Notes under the pieces: generated by a model
Database searches by the model: none
What the model was told of the DNA's origin: nothing
What the model saw: the letters and a program-made list of their open reading frames with translations, nothing else
Translations under genes and position numbers: made by a program
Assembly (NCBI RefSeq): GCF_014204985.1
Contig: NZ_JACHMP010000001.1
Location: 4,030,001-4,094,000 of the forward strand
Length of the DNA: 64,000 nt
Direction of reading: 5' to 3'
DNA from: Streptosporangium becharense
GTDB taxonomy: Bacteria; Actinomycetota; Actinomycetes; Streptosporangiales; Streptosporangiaceae
Shown here: in pieces, positions 23,029 to 30,899 of the stretch
How the letters are laid out: the number at the start of each line of letters is the position of its first letter
Position numbering within the stretch: the first letter of the stretch is position 1

Positions 23029-24626
23029 CGGTCCTCCCAGGATCTGGCGCAGCGTGTGGAGGGACTGAAGCTCCAGCAGCCGGTGCTCGTCGGGCTGGGA
23101 GCCCAGGAGACGACGGGACTCGGTACCGGTTCGGCGGGAGCGGCGGGAGGTGCGAACACCCAGCGCGGTGCCTGAGGTGCCGCCGACCGATCAGTGGCGA
23201 TCAGCTGGACTCCGGGCGACTCCGCGGTGCGGCTCCGCCACGGTGCCAGGCCCCAGCACGTGATCAGGTCGCCGGGCGTGCAGGATTCCGCAGCCGGACG
23301 CCTCAGCGGCGGTAGGGGGACGACCGTCCTGGCCGGTGCCGAGGGGGCAGGGAAGGCCACCGCGGTCGGCGCCGTCTGCGGCTGCTCGGAGGGGCGGGCG
23401 GGACCGGCGGCGATCGGGGTCCGGCCGGGCTGCGGAGTGCTCTCCAGCCAGGTCGGCGGCCCACTGGGAGACGACGGTGCCGACCGCCGGGCCGTGGGTG
23501 AGGGCACAGCGGTCGGCAGCACCGTCATGGTCGGCCTCGGCGTCCCCCGGTGCGGGCTCGGCCTGGGATCGGTCGGCTTGTCCGTGGGCCTGTCGGTGGG
23601 CCTGTCAGTGGGCTTGTCCGTGGGTTTGACGGTGGGCTTCTCCGAGGGCCGGAGAGTAGGCCTGACGGTGGGCCGGAGAGTGGGCTTGATGGTCGGCAGG
23701 AGAGTGGGCCTGAAGGTCGGCAGGAAAGTGGGCAGGAAAGTGGGCCTGATGGTGGGTCTGACGGTCGGCTTCCCCGTGGGCCTGACGGTCGGCTTGTCCG
23801 TGGGCCTGCCGGTCGCCGTGGCTGTGGCGGTCGGGCTCGGCGCGGGCTCCGTCGCCGTTCCGGATGGGGACGCCGTGGGCTCGGTGCCCCCTCCGCCGGA
23901 CGAGGTCGGGGACGGATCGAGGGTGTCGCGGGGAGCCGGGGCACGGCTGGAGGTCACGGTGGGCTCAGCCGTGCGGGGAGGAGCGGTGGTGCTCTTCGGC
24001 GCCGGTGTGGGCTCGGCGGTCCGGGACGGAGCGGTGGTGCTCTTCGGCGCGGGGGGAGCCGTGGTGCTCTTCGGCGCCGGTGTGGGCTCGGCCGTGCGAG
24101 GTGGTGCCGTGGTGTATTTCGGTGCGGGTGCCCGCCGGTGCGGCGCCTCGGGCCGCCGCTCCGCGCGGGTGCCCCCGTCCCGGGGCGCCGGCCGGCGTTG
24201 CGGTGCGTCCCGGTCGGAGGGCTTGCGCGCAGAGGAGTCGTCGGCGCCGGGATCGGGTGAGGTGTCGTCCGCCTTCGAGGTGTCGGGCGAGTCGTTCTCC
24301 GCGGGTGCCCGGGGTTCCGCTTCGGCGGGTGCGGATCCGTCCGGCGTCCCGGCCGGCCGGTCGCCGTCCGAACCGGAGGGAGCGGACGGCTGGGAGGAGG
24401 GGGTGTCGGCCGGGGGTGCCTCCCGGGAGGAGGTGTCCTGCGGCGGCGGCTCGGCCGCAGGAGGGGCGGGAGCCGTTTCCGGCAACATCGGCGAGTCGGA
24501 GGACGATCCGGGGTCGGCCAGGGCGGACCACGGCTGGGCGATGACCGCGCTGGTCGTGGCGGAGACGGCGGCCAGCAGGAGACCGGATAACAGGGTGATG
24601 CGCCGGGACGAGCTGCGTGGAGGCAT
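23025..24626 (-). CDS. Secreted Pro/Thr-rich repeat protein
   Basis: Protein of 533 aa with signal peptide (ITLLSGLLLAAVSATTSAVIAQP). The mature chain is almost entirely disordered: acidic Pro/Ser region, then repeats of the TTAPPRTAEPTPAPKS type (about 170–225), then a long run of KPTxRPT / RPTDKPTD units (about 285–370). A C-terminal part contains four Cys (ESCTPGDLITCWG and TSTGCWSFSPSTRC), suggesting a small disulfide-linked domain. This looks like a wall-spanning spacer similar in style to PT-repeat surface proteins. The antisense frame of similar length is a shadow of the GC-rich repeats. It sits between the single-helix protein and the GH16 gene. Confidence 0.8.
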   Translation of the reverse strand: MPPRSSSRRITLLSGLLLAAVSATTSAVIAQPWSALADPGSSSDSPMLPETAPAPPAAEPPPQDTSSREAPPADTPSSQPSAPSGSDGDRPAGTPDGSAPAEAEPRAPAENDSPDTSKADDTSPDPGADDSSARKPSDRDAPQRRPAPRDGGTRAERRPEAPHRRAPAPKYTTAPPRTAEPTPAPKSTTAPPAPKSTTAPSRTAEPTPAPKSTTAPPRTAEPTVTSSRAPAPRDTLDPSPTSSGGGGTEPTASPSGTATEPAPSPTATATATGRPTDKPTVRPTGKPTVRPTIRPTFLPTFLPTFRPTLLPTIKPTLRPTVRPTLRPSEKPTVKPTDKPTDRPTDRPTDKPTDPRPSPHRGTPRPTMTVLPTAVPSPTARRSAPSSPSGPPTWLESTPQPGRTPIAAGPARPSEQPQTAPTAVAFPAPSAPARTVVPLPPLRRPAAESCTPGDLITCWGLAPWRSRTAESPGVQLIATDRSAAPQAPRWVFAPPAAPAEPVPSPVVSWAPSPTSTGCWSFSPSTRCARSWEDR

Positions 24627-24645
24627 TCGAGGGCTCTTCCTGGAT

Positions 24646-25404
24646 CTATTGGGCGGGCGCCGGGCCGGAGATCGGCTTCCAGCCGGCGGCGGTGAACTCG
24701 GGGGTGCCCGGCAGGGCGACGCGTGGTACGGAGGTGGCGAGCGGATCGGGGATGTTGACCCAGTCGCCCTGGTTCGCCCCGCGCATGCCGGGCTGCCACG
24801 CCATCAGCAGACTCATGGCGTAAGGGCTTGAGTAGGTGGGGCCGGTGTCCTGGGCGCCCTTGGTGGCCGTCACCTGGACCAGGACCGACACCTGGACCTG
24901 GTCCTGGCCGCGGGGACGCCACTGGATGCCGATCGTCCGCGTCCGCATGGCGGCACCCTCGGGAAGGGCTCCCTCGCGGGGCAGCCCGAGGATCTCCCGC
25001 CACCCGGTGACGGCCTCACGCGCACCCGCGCGCGCCGCGTCGTGCTGGTCCGGCGGCGCGTACAGCACCGCGGCCTGCTCGGCCTGCTCGACGTCCAGGG
25101 TCCACGCCGCCTCCAGCGCCGCCGCCGCCGCCGAGGCCGCACCCAGCTCCGTACGCGGGAACCCCACCGGGTAGCCGGCCGCCCCCTCATAGCCGGAGGG
25201 CGGGGCGAGCAGAACGGTGTCACCGGCGGTGGTGGAACCCGACACGGCCGCGGGGGACGCTTTCGGGCGCAGGATCTGCCACACCCCGGCCACCACGAGG
25301 ATCGCCCCCACGATCGAGGCGACCACAATGAGCATCCGTCGCCGGGCACGCGGCGGCGGCCCCAGGTCCCAGTTCAGCCCGGGATCCTCGGCTACCGGCC
25401 GCAC
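24646..25404 (-). CDS. Single-helix membrane protein with outer domain
   Basis: Protein of 252 aa. A short cytoplasmic head (VRPVAEDPGLNWDLGPPPRARRR) precedes one membrane helix (MLIVVASIVGAILVVAGVWQIL) and an extracytoplasmic domain of about 210 residues starting at GYPVGFPRTELGAASAAAAALEAAW. This layout recalls accessory membrane proteins of actinobacterial conjugation and secretion loci; I cannot name the family with certainty. GTG 25404 overlaps the stop of the MinD-like gene by one base. Translational coupling to the ATPase argues that the two work together. Confidence 0.8.
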   Translation of the reverse strand: MRPVAEDPGLNWDLGPPPRARRRMLIVVASIVGAILVVAGVWQILRPKASPAAVSGSTTAGDTVLLAPPSGYEGAAGYPVGFPRTELGAASAAAAALEAAWTLDVEQAEQAAVLYAPPDQHDAARAGAREAVTGWREILGLPREGALPEGAAMRTRTIGIQWRPRGQDQVQVSVLVQVTATKGAQDTGPTYSSPYAMSLLMAWQPGMRGANQGDWVNIPDPLATSVPRVALPGTPEFTAAGWKPISGPAPAQ

Positions 25405-26396
25405 TAGTGACTCCGATCGGGACGCTGACCGAAGGCCTGCCCGGCCGCCGCCGCCAGGCGCAGGTACGCTCCCCGGGTCGTGGGCCGCAGACGCACCAGG
25501 TCGACCTCGGCGCCCTCCTTGAGGTGCGGGTCGTACGGGACGCGTATCACGGCGCGGCAGCGCGAGTTGAAGTGGCGCTCCAGCAGGTCCAGGTCCACGT
25601 CGGACTTGGGTTCCACGGCGTTCAGCACCACGATGGCGTTCCTGACCAGGTCGGCGTGGCCGTGGGCGGTCAGCCAGTCGAGGGTCGCCGCGGCCGAGCT
25701 GGCCCCGTCCACCGCCACCAGGCTGACCAGGACGATCTGGTCGGCCATCTCCAGCGTCGCACCCATGGCCCCGTGGAGCAGGCCGGTTCCGCAGTCGGTG
25801 ATGCAGATGGAGTAGTAACGCTCGATGAGCCCGGCGACCGTGCGGTAGTCGTCGGCGTTGAACGCCTCGCTCACCGCCGGGTCGGTGTCGGAGGCGAGGA
25901 CCTCCAGGCGGGCGGGCGACTGGGAGGTGAAGGCCCGGGCGTCGGCGTACCGGAGGATGTGCGGTGCCTCGGCGAGCAGAGTGCGGATGGTCGCGGCCGT
26001 CTCGGACTTGACCTTGAGCCCGAGGGTTCCCCGGTCGGGGTTGGCGTCGATCGCGATCACCCGGTCGCCCCGCAGGGAGGCCAGCGTGTTGCCGAGGGCG
26101 ACGGTCGTCGTCGTCTTGCCGACCCCGCCCTTGAGGCTCATGACCGCGATCCGGTGGTGTCCGCTCGCGACGGGGGTCTGCGCCTGCGCGATCAGCGTGC
26201 GGCGCTCCACCTCGGACGCGGACTCCGCCGGGACGATCCGCCCGCCGGAGAGCCGCCAGATGAGGCGGCGCCATCCCCCGGCGGGTTCGGAACGGCGGTT
26301 GGTGAGCAGGTGCTCCGCGGTGAGCGGCACCGTTTCGTGGAACTGCTCGGCGGGGTTGGCCGGTGACGCCTGGATACGGGGAGAGGTGTCCGTCAT
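25404..26396 (-). CDS. MinD/ParA-like ATPase with N-terminal extension
   Basis: Protein of 330 aa. An N-terminal extension of about 85 residues contains a basic, Trp-containing segment (GGWRRLIWRLSGGR), followed by the MinD core: KGGVGKTTTTVALG (deviant Walker A), VIAIDANPDRGTLGLK (switch I/Walker A' region) and ICITDCGTGLLHGAMG (Walker B equivalent). The arrangement resembles SCO5717-type and EspI-like ATPases linked to actinobacterial secretion loci, a similarity based on memory. ATG 26396 has AAGGA eight bases upstream. Such ATPases position or gate membrane complexes, and the neighbouring genes encode four membrane-anchored or secreted partners. Confidence 0.87.
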   Translation of the reverse strand: MTDTSPRIQASPANPAEQFHETVPLTAEHLLTNRRSEPAGGWRRLIWRLSGGRIVPAESASEVERRTLIAQAQTPVASGHHRIAVMSLKGGVGKTTTTVALGNTLASLRGDRVIAIDANPDRGTLGLKVKSETAATIRTLLAEAPHILRYADARAFTSQSPARLEVLASDTDPAVSEAFNADDYRTVAGLIERYYSICITDCGTGLLHGAMGATLEMADQIVLVSLVAVDGASSAAATLDWLTAHGHADLVRNAIVVLNAVEPKSDVDLDLLERHFNSRCRAVIRVPYDPHLKEGAEVDLVRLRPTTRGAYLRLAAAAGQAFGQRPDRSH

Positions 26397-26441
26397 TGCC
26401 AGGTCCTTTCGAAAGGGCTCTCGTGGGAAGGGACGGGGTTG

Positions 26442-28922
26442 TCAGCAGGTCCGCCAGCGCACCGTCGTGGTGATCGAGTCGTCGGGGCCGTGGACGGTCA
26501 GCGGCGCGGTCGCGGAGGCGGGGTTGCCGCACCAGTTGCGGACCCGGTGTGCGCGCAGGGACACCACCTGCGTCTGTCCTTGCCGCAGCGTGCCGTCGGA
26601 AGGGCTCGCGGCCAGGCCGGGAGCCGATATCCGCCACTTCAGCGGCTCCCCGGAGACGGTGATGATCATGCTTCCCTGGCCGAACTCGTCCAGCGTCACC
26701 ACGGGCGGGATCCGTAGTCGCGCGGCGAGTCCGCCGTCTCGCGGTTCGGTGGGTCCGTCGTCCCGAGGTTCGGCGGGGGCACCGGCCCGGGGTGGACCGG
26801 CCTGGGTGGTGGCGGACTGCAGGGAGCTGTCCGGCTCCTCCGCCTCGATCGCCGGGCCGAGCAGGTTCATCCCGGTCAGAGTGCCCGCCGCGCCCGCCAC
26901 GACGATGATCGCGACCTTGATCGTCGTGTTCCTGATCCGGGCACCCGCCCAGCTGAGCGCCTCCAGTACCCGGACCCCCGCCCCGTCGGCCATGTCGTCG
27001 GGGCGGTCGTCGGGTTCGGCGTAGATGCTGCTCAGCGGTGGGAGCTGCGCGTCGTCACGGAGTCCGGCGGAGGCGGACCGAACCCTGGTGACCCGTTCGG
27101 CTCTGCCGGCCGGGCCGGTTCCGGTGGCCGGTCCGGCGCCGGTGAACGGCTCGACCCCGGTGCCGGTACTGGTGCCGGTGCCCGGCTCGGCCTCGGTGCC
27201 GGGTTGGGTTCCGGTGGCCGGTTCGATCCCGGTGGCAGGCTCCGGCACGGGGACGGAAGCCGGCCGCGGGACGGTGGCGGTGACCTCCTCACTCTGGGCG
27301 AGGACCTCGCGTGCCCACACCTGGGTGAGCAGGGCGTCGTAGAGCGGCGTGTCGTGCCCCGTCACGGGCGGTGCCGCAGGCGGTCGCGCGCGGGTGCGCC
27401 GGGACGGGAGAGACGGCAACGAGGGCAACGGGGGCGGACCGGACGATCCGGGCGGTCCGGAGAGTCCGGACGATCCGGACGGCCCGGAGGATGCGGACGG
27501 TCCGGACGATCCGGACGGCCCCGATGATCCGGATGGCCTGGACGGTGCGGTGGAGCCGCCCGCGCCGGTCCCGCCCTCCGCACCCGCTCCGCCTCCCGGG
27601 CTGATCTCGGTCCGCACGCTCGCCGTGCTTCCCGTGCCGGTCGTGCTTCCCGTGCCGACTCTGCTTCCTGTGCCCGCTGGGCCGGCCGTGCCGGTCGTGC
27701 TTCCTGTGCCGGTCGTGCTTCCTGTGCCCGTCGGGCCGGCCGTGCCGGTCGCCCTCTCCGTGCCCGCCGTGCCGCTTCCGCCTTCCGGATCGTGCGACCC
27801 CTTCGAGGCCCGTACGCCTCCCGACGTCGCGGCGGCCGGTCGTGATCTGCTCGGCCGGGGGCCCACCGGCGGGTAGGGAGTCATGCCGAGCCTGGGGGCG
27901 GGGGGTGCCACGGCCGGTGGCGCGGGCAGGACAGGTGGACCGGACGGTGACCGCCCGGAGGCACCGGCCGGAGGGGGCACCGGGGAACCGGACGTGACCG
28001 GTGGACCGGACGGCGACCGCAGGCCGGAGCCCCGCGTCACCGGCGCGCCGGATTCCGGCCGGCCCGGAGAACCCGGTGTGGGCGGCACAGACGGGCCGGG
28101 CGGTGGTGATGCGGAACGTCCCGATACGGGCCCATGCCCGGGATGTCCCGGCGTCCGGGCCGGTGCGTCCGCGCCTGCACGGCCCGCCGCCGGTTCCGGG
28201 GACAGGGCATCGGCCAGTCGCCGCCGCTCCTCCGCGGAGAGTGGCGCGACCGGCGGGTGGGAGATCATCTGCGGCACCGTGTAGCGGATGTTGATCGGCC
28301 GCGTGCACACCGGGCACCTGATCATGTGGGAGAGCAGGTCCGAACGTGCGTCCTGTGGGTCGGCCGGGGGACGTGCCCGCTGCTCCGCCGGGAACGCCGC
28401 CGCCACCAGCGGGGCCAGATCCGGGCAGACCCGTCGCCCGCAGGCGAGCGCGTCCAGCGCGCTCACCAGCGTCTCGATCAGGTCCTGGGTGCGGATGGCG
28501 AGCCTGCTCACCTCGTCCTGGGGCATCGCGAGCACATGACAGACGTCCTCCAGGGCGAGGCCGTGGCGGTACATCAGCCTGAGCGTCTCCGTGCCCAGGG
28601 GATCGACGATCGTCCACGCCTGCTCGAGCAGCAGCACATCGGGCAGTCCGGGACCCGAACCCGGCACGTACCGTTCCCGGAACCCGGGAGCGGCACGGCA
28701 GTCGCGGCGCAGCGCGGCCAGCAGCCGTCCCCGGACCGTGGTGCCCTCGGCATCGGGCACGGACCGGCCCGTGGCCAGCGCGGTGACGACCGCCGCACGG
28801 GCCCGGTCGGCGTCGAGGTGGGAGGCGGCGTAGTCCATCAGGTGCGCGCCGTGTTCGCGCACCCAGGCCGCTCCCCGGCCGGATCCGGGCACCGCGCTCC
28901 CGGCGCCGGTGGATTCGCTCAT
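26442..28922 (-). CDS. Sigma-factor-like / zinc-motif / membrane-anchored / beta-sandwich fusion protein
   Basis: Protein of 826 aa with five zones. Residues about 20–170 resemble a sigma-70-type region 2–region 4 pair; LGTETLRLMYRHGLALEDVCHVLAMPQDEVSRLAIR reads like the region 4 helix-turn-helix. About residue 215 lies HMIRCPVC, exactly the Hx3Cx2C motif of zinc anti-sigma factors. Then comes a disordered Pro/Ser/Gly/Thr linker of about 400 residues with GTGSTTGTAG-type and SSGPSG-type repeats. One membrane helix (IKVAIIVVAGAAGTLTGMNLL) follows, and finally an outer domain (GSMIITVSGEPLKWRISAPGLAASPSDGTLRQGQTQVVSLRA) that resembles BACON/Ig-like beta-sandwiches. ATG 28922 overlaps nothing upstream but the TGA of the preceding gene (ATGA). 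Confidence 0.8.
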   Translation of the reverse strand: MSESTGAGSAVPGSGRGAAWVREHGAHLMDYAASHLDADRARAAVVTALATGRSVPDAEGTTVRGRLLAALRRDCRAAPGFRERYVPGSGPGLPDVLLLEQAWTIVDPLGTETLRLMYRHGLALEDVCHVLAMPQDEVSRLAIRTQDLIETLVSALDALACGRRVCPDLAPLVAAAFPAEQRARPPADPQDARSDLLSHMIRCPVCTRPINIRYTVPQMISHPPVAPLSAEERRRLADALSPEPAAGRAGADAPARTPGHPGHGPVSGRSASPPPGPSVPPTPGSPGRPESGAPVTRGSGLRSPSGPPVTSGSPVPPPAGASGRSPSGPPVLPAPPAVAPPAPRLGMTPYPPVGPRPSRSRPAAATSGGVRASKGSHDPEGGSGTAGTERATGTAGPTGTGSTTGTGSTTGTAGPAGTGSRVGTGSTTGTGSTASVRTEISPGGGAGAEGGTGAGGSTAPSRPSGSSGPSGSSGPSASSGPSGSSGLSGPPGSSGPPPLPSLPSLPSRRTRARPPAAPPVTGHDTPLYDALLTQVWAREVLAQSEEVTATVPRPASVPVPEPATGIEPATGTQPGTEAEPGTGTSTGTGVEPFTGAGPATGTGPAGRAERVTRVRSASAGLRDDAQLPPLSSIYAEPDDRPDDMADGAGVRVLEALSWAGARIRNTTIKVAIIVVAGAAGTLTGMNLLGPAIEAEEPDSSLQSATTQAGPPRAGAPAEPRDDGPTEPRDGGLAARLRIPPVVTLDEFGQGSMIITVSGEPLKWRISAPGLAASPSDGTLRQGQTQVVSLRAHRVRNWCGNPASATAPLTVHGPDDSITTTVRWRTC

Positions 28923-30871
28923 GGGCCGGTCTGCGGGTCCGGGTCCGGCTCGACCTGGCCGGGGCCGGGCTGGACGGGGGCGGTCCGGTCCGGCGCGCTC
29001 CCGCCGGAGTCAGTCCGGGCCGGGTCCGGCTGCCCCTGGTCGGGCCGGGCCGGATCGTCGCCGGGGCCGGGCCGGGCCGGCTCGTGTCCCCACTGCGACT
29101 CCGGCTGGTTCTGGCCGGGCCGTACAGGGGCGCCGTCACCGGGGGCGCCGTCACCGGGGGTCCGCTGAGCGGGCGGCGACTGGGCGGGGTCCATCAGCAC
29201 CAGTTCCAGGTTCCGGTAGGGGAGACCGGTGAACTTGGTCCAGTTGCTGACCTCGCCGGGGGCCGGCTCCGCGTACAGCCAGCGGATGAACGCCGGCCAC
29301 AGGCACGAGTCACGCGGGATCGCCCGGTCCTGGCTCTGGCCCCGCCCGTCCTGCGACGCGTCCAGCGCCCGGAGCTCCTCGGCGGTGTAGTCACGGCACG
29401 GCGGGGTACCGGGTGGGGCGATGTTGAGGTCCCACACGCCGTTCTCGTCCGTGTAGCGCATGTCCTTGTCCAGACCGAGGGCCTCGTAGGCCCGGCGCAT
29501 CAGCTCCGGGTCCTTGAAGACCGGCAGCACGTCCGCGGCGTTCTGCGCGCCGTCGGAGGTCTGCGGCGTGGCGGGGCGTAGCACGGTCCCGTCGGGAGAC
29601 TGCGCGCCGTCCGGCCCGCCGGGCTGCGAGGGCCCGTTCTCCGCCGGAGGAACCGGCTGCGGGCCGGAGTCCGGCCCGGTCGGACGCGTGTCCCCGGGCC
29701 GCGGTGAGGGCGTGGGGGCCGCCGTCCTGCGCGGAGCCGTCGGCTTCACGGTCACGGTGGTGGCGGGCCCGTCCGCCGGCCCGGTCCCGGCCGAGGGCAC
29801 GATCGGCCCGGCGCCGCTCCTGGGGACCGCCGGACGCAGGGTGCCCACCGGCCGCGTCGGCCGGGAGGCGTCGTCGCCGGGCTGCGGCGGCCGGGCGGTG
29901 ACGGGAGGCTGCGACGGCCGCATACCGCCCGTCGCCCGCGGGGTGCCTGCGGGCTGCGGCGGTCGTGGTGGGTTTCCGGGCTGCGACGCCCGCGGGGTGC
30001 CGCCTCCGGGCTGCGGCGGCTGGACGGTGACAGGAGGCTGAGGCGTCCCGCGGCTGCCGCCGTCCGTCGGCCGCGGCCCTCCCGGTCCGGTGTCACCCGT
30101 CTGCCGGGGCCTGCCGGGTCCGGTGTCACCCGGAGCCCTCGTCCGGCCCGTGCCGGGCCCCGACGTGGGCGGTGACACCACGTCCACCTTCTTCTCCACC
30201 GGGCGTTCGATGACGCTGCCGTTGTCGTTCTCGCTCTCGGTGATGTTGCCGCTGATCTTCTTCGTCGGTGTCGGAGCGGGCGGCGGGGCGGGTTGGGGAT
30301 TGTTCACCGGTGGGGGCGGTTGCGCCGGTCCCTGACGTCCGGGGTCGGGGGCGGGCTGGGCCGACCCCTGCGGGCGGCCGTTGTCACGCGGGGCGGAGGT
30401 CTTCGCCGGTGGCTTGGCACTGCTCGACGGCCTGGGCTCGGCGCTCTTCCTGGGCGGCGGCGCGTCCGGGGTGCTCTTGGGGTTCCCGGGCCGCAGCGGA
30501 GCCAGGGCGGCTCCGGCGGAGGCCAGCACGGGCAGGCCGGTGCAACCCTCCGCGACGGCGCCGACCGCGCGCCCGTCGACGGTGGCCGACAGACAGACCC
30601 GCGGTTCCTTCGCGCCGTCGGTGACGGTGCTGCCCGCGTCCGAGCCGGAGAGGGGGAGGGGCTGGTCGCCTCCGGGCCCCTGTGACGCCCACGCCCCCGC
30701 CTGGTCGTCCAGAAGATACGTACCCGCGGCCAGACGCATCGTCTGCTCTTCGAGGGGGGTGGCGCGGGTGGCGATGACGGTTCCCAGTCCGGCACCGGCA
30801 CCGAACACGCCGATCGCGACACTCGCAGTGATCACCGTCGCGCGCGATGGCTTACGTGAGGGTGTCATCAT
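28919..30871 (-). CDS. Membrane-anchored Pro-rich protein with conserved outer domain
   Basis: Protein of 650 aa. An N-terminal helix (ATVITASVAIGVFGAGAGLGTVIA) anchors or exports the chain. After a short folded part with two Cys (VCLSATVDG, GCTGLP) there are about 320 residues of Pro/Gly-rich repeats (PGDTGPGRPRQTG type). A conserved-looking domain follows (PVFKDPELMRRAYEALGLDKDMRYTDENGVWDLNIAPPGTPPC ... CLWPAFIRWLYAE), with two Cys likely paired. The tail is again Pro/Gly-rich. ATG 30871 has AAGGAA upstream. I do not recognise the folded domain. Co-transcription suggests it is an extracellular component of the operon's complex. Confidence 0.75.
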   Translation of the reverse strand: MMTPSRKPSRATVITASVAIGVFGAGAGLGTVIATRATPLEEQTMRLAAGTYLLDDQAGAWASQGPGGDQPLPLSGSDAGSTVTDGAKEPRVCLSATVDGRAVGAVAEGCTGLPVLASAGAALAPLRPGNPKSTPDAPPPRKSAEPRPSSSAKPPAKTSAPRDNGRPQGSAQPAPDPGRQGPAQPPPPVNNPQPAPPPAPTPTKKISGNITESENDNGSVIERPVEKKVDVVSPPTSGPGTGRTRAPGDTGPGRPRQTGDTGPGGPRPTDGGSRGTPQPPVTVQPPQPGGGTPRASQPGNPPRPPQPAGTPRATGGMRPSQPPVTARPPQPGDDASRPTRPVGTLRPAVPRSGAGPIVPSAGTGPADGPATTVTVKPTAPRRTAAPTPSPRPGDTRPTGPDSGPQPVPPAENGPSQPGGPDGAQSPDGTVLRPATPQTSDGAQNAADVLPVFKDPELMRRAYEALGLDKDMRYTDENGVWDLNIAPPGTPPCRDYTAEELRALDASQDGRGQSQDRAIPRDSCLWPAFIRWLYAEPAPGEVSNWTKFTGLPYRNLELVLMDPAQSPPAQRTPGDGAPGDGAPVRPGQNQPESQWGHEPARPGPGDDPARPDQGQPDPARTDSGGSAPDRTAPVQPGPGQVEPDPDPQTGP

Positions 30872-30899
30872 GCATGTTCCTTTTCTTCTGATGGAGACG

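Noticed and set aside
23194-24831. Plus-strand open frame of 545 codons opposite the Pro/Thr-rich protein
   Set aside because: It reads Val/Gly repeats that are the exact reverse of KPT/RPT codons, has no ribosome site and no signal peptide, while the minus frame has a signal peptide and operon overlaps.
24646-26637. 663-residue protein covering the single-helix protein and the MinD region
   Set aside because: Its upstream two thirds are the shadow of the MinD-like gene; the real start is GTG 25404, which overlaps the ATPase stop.
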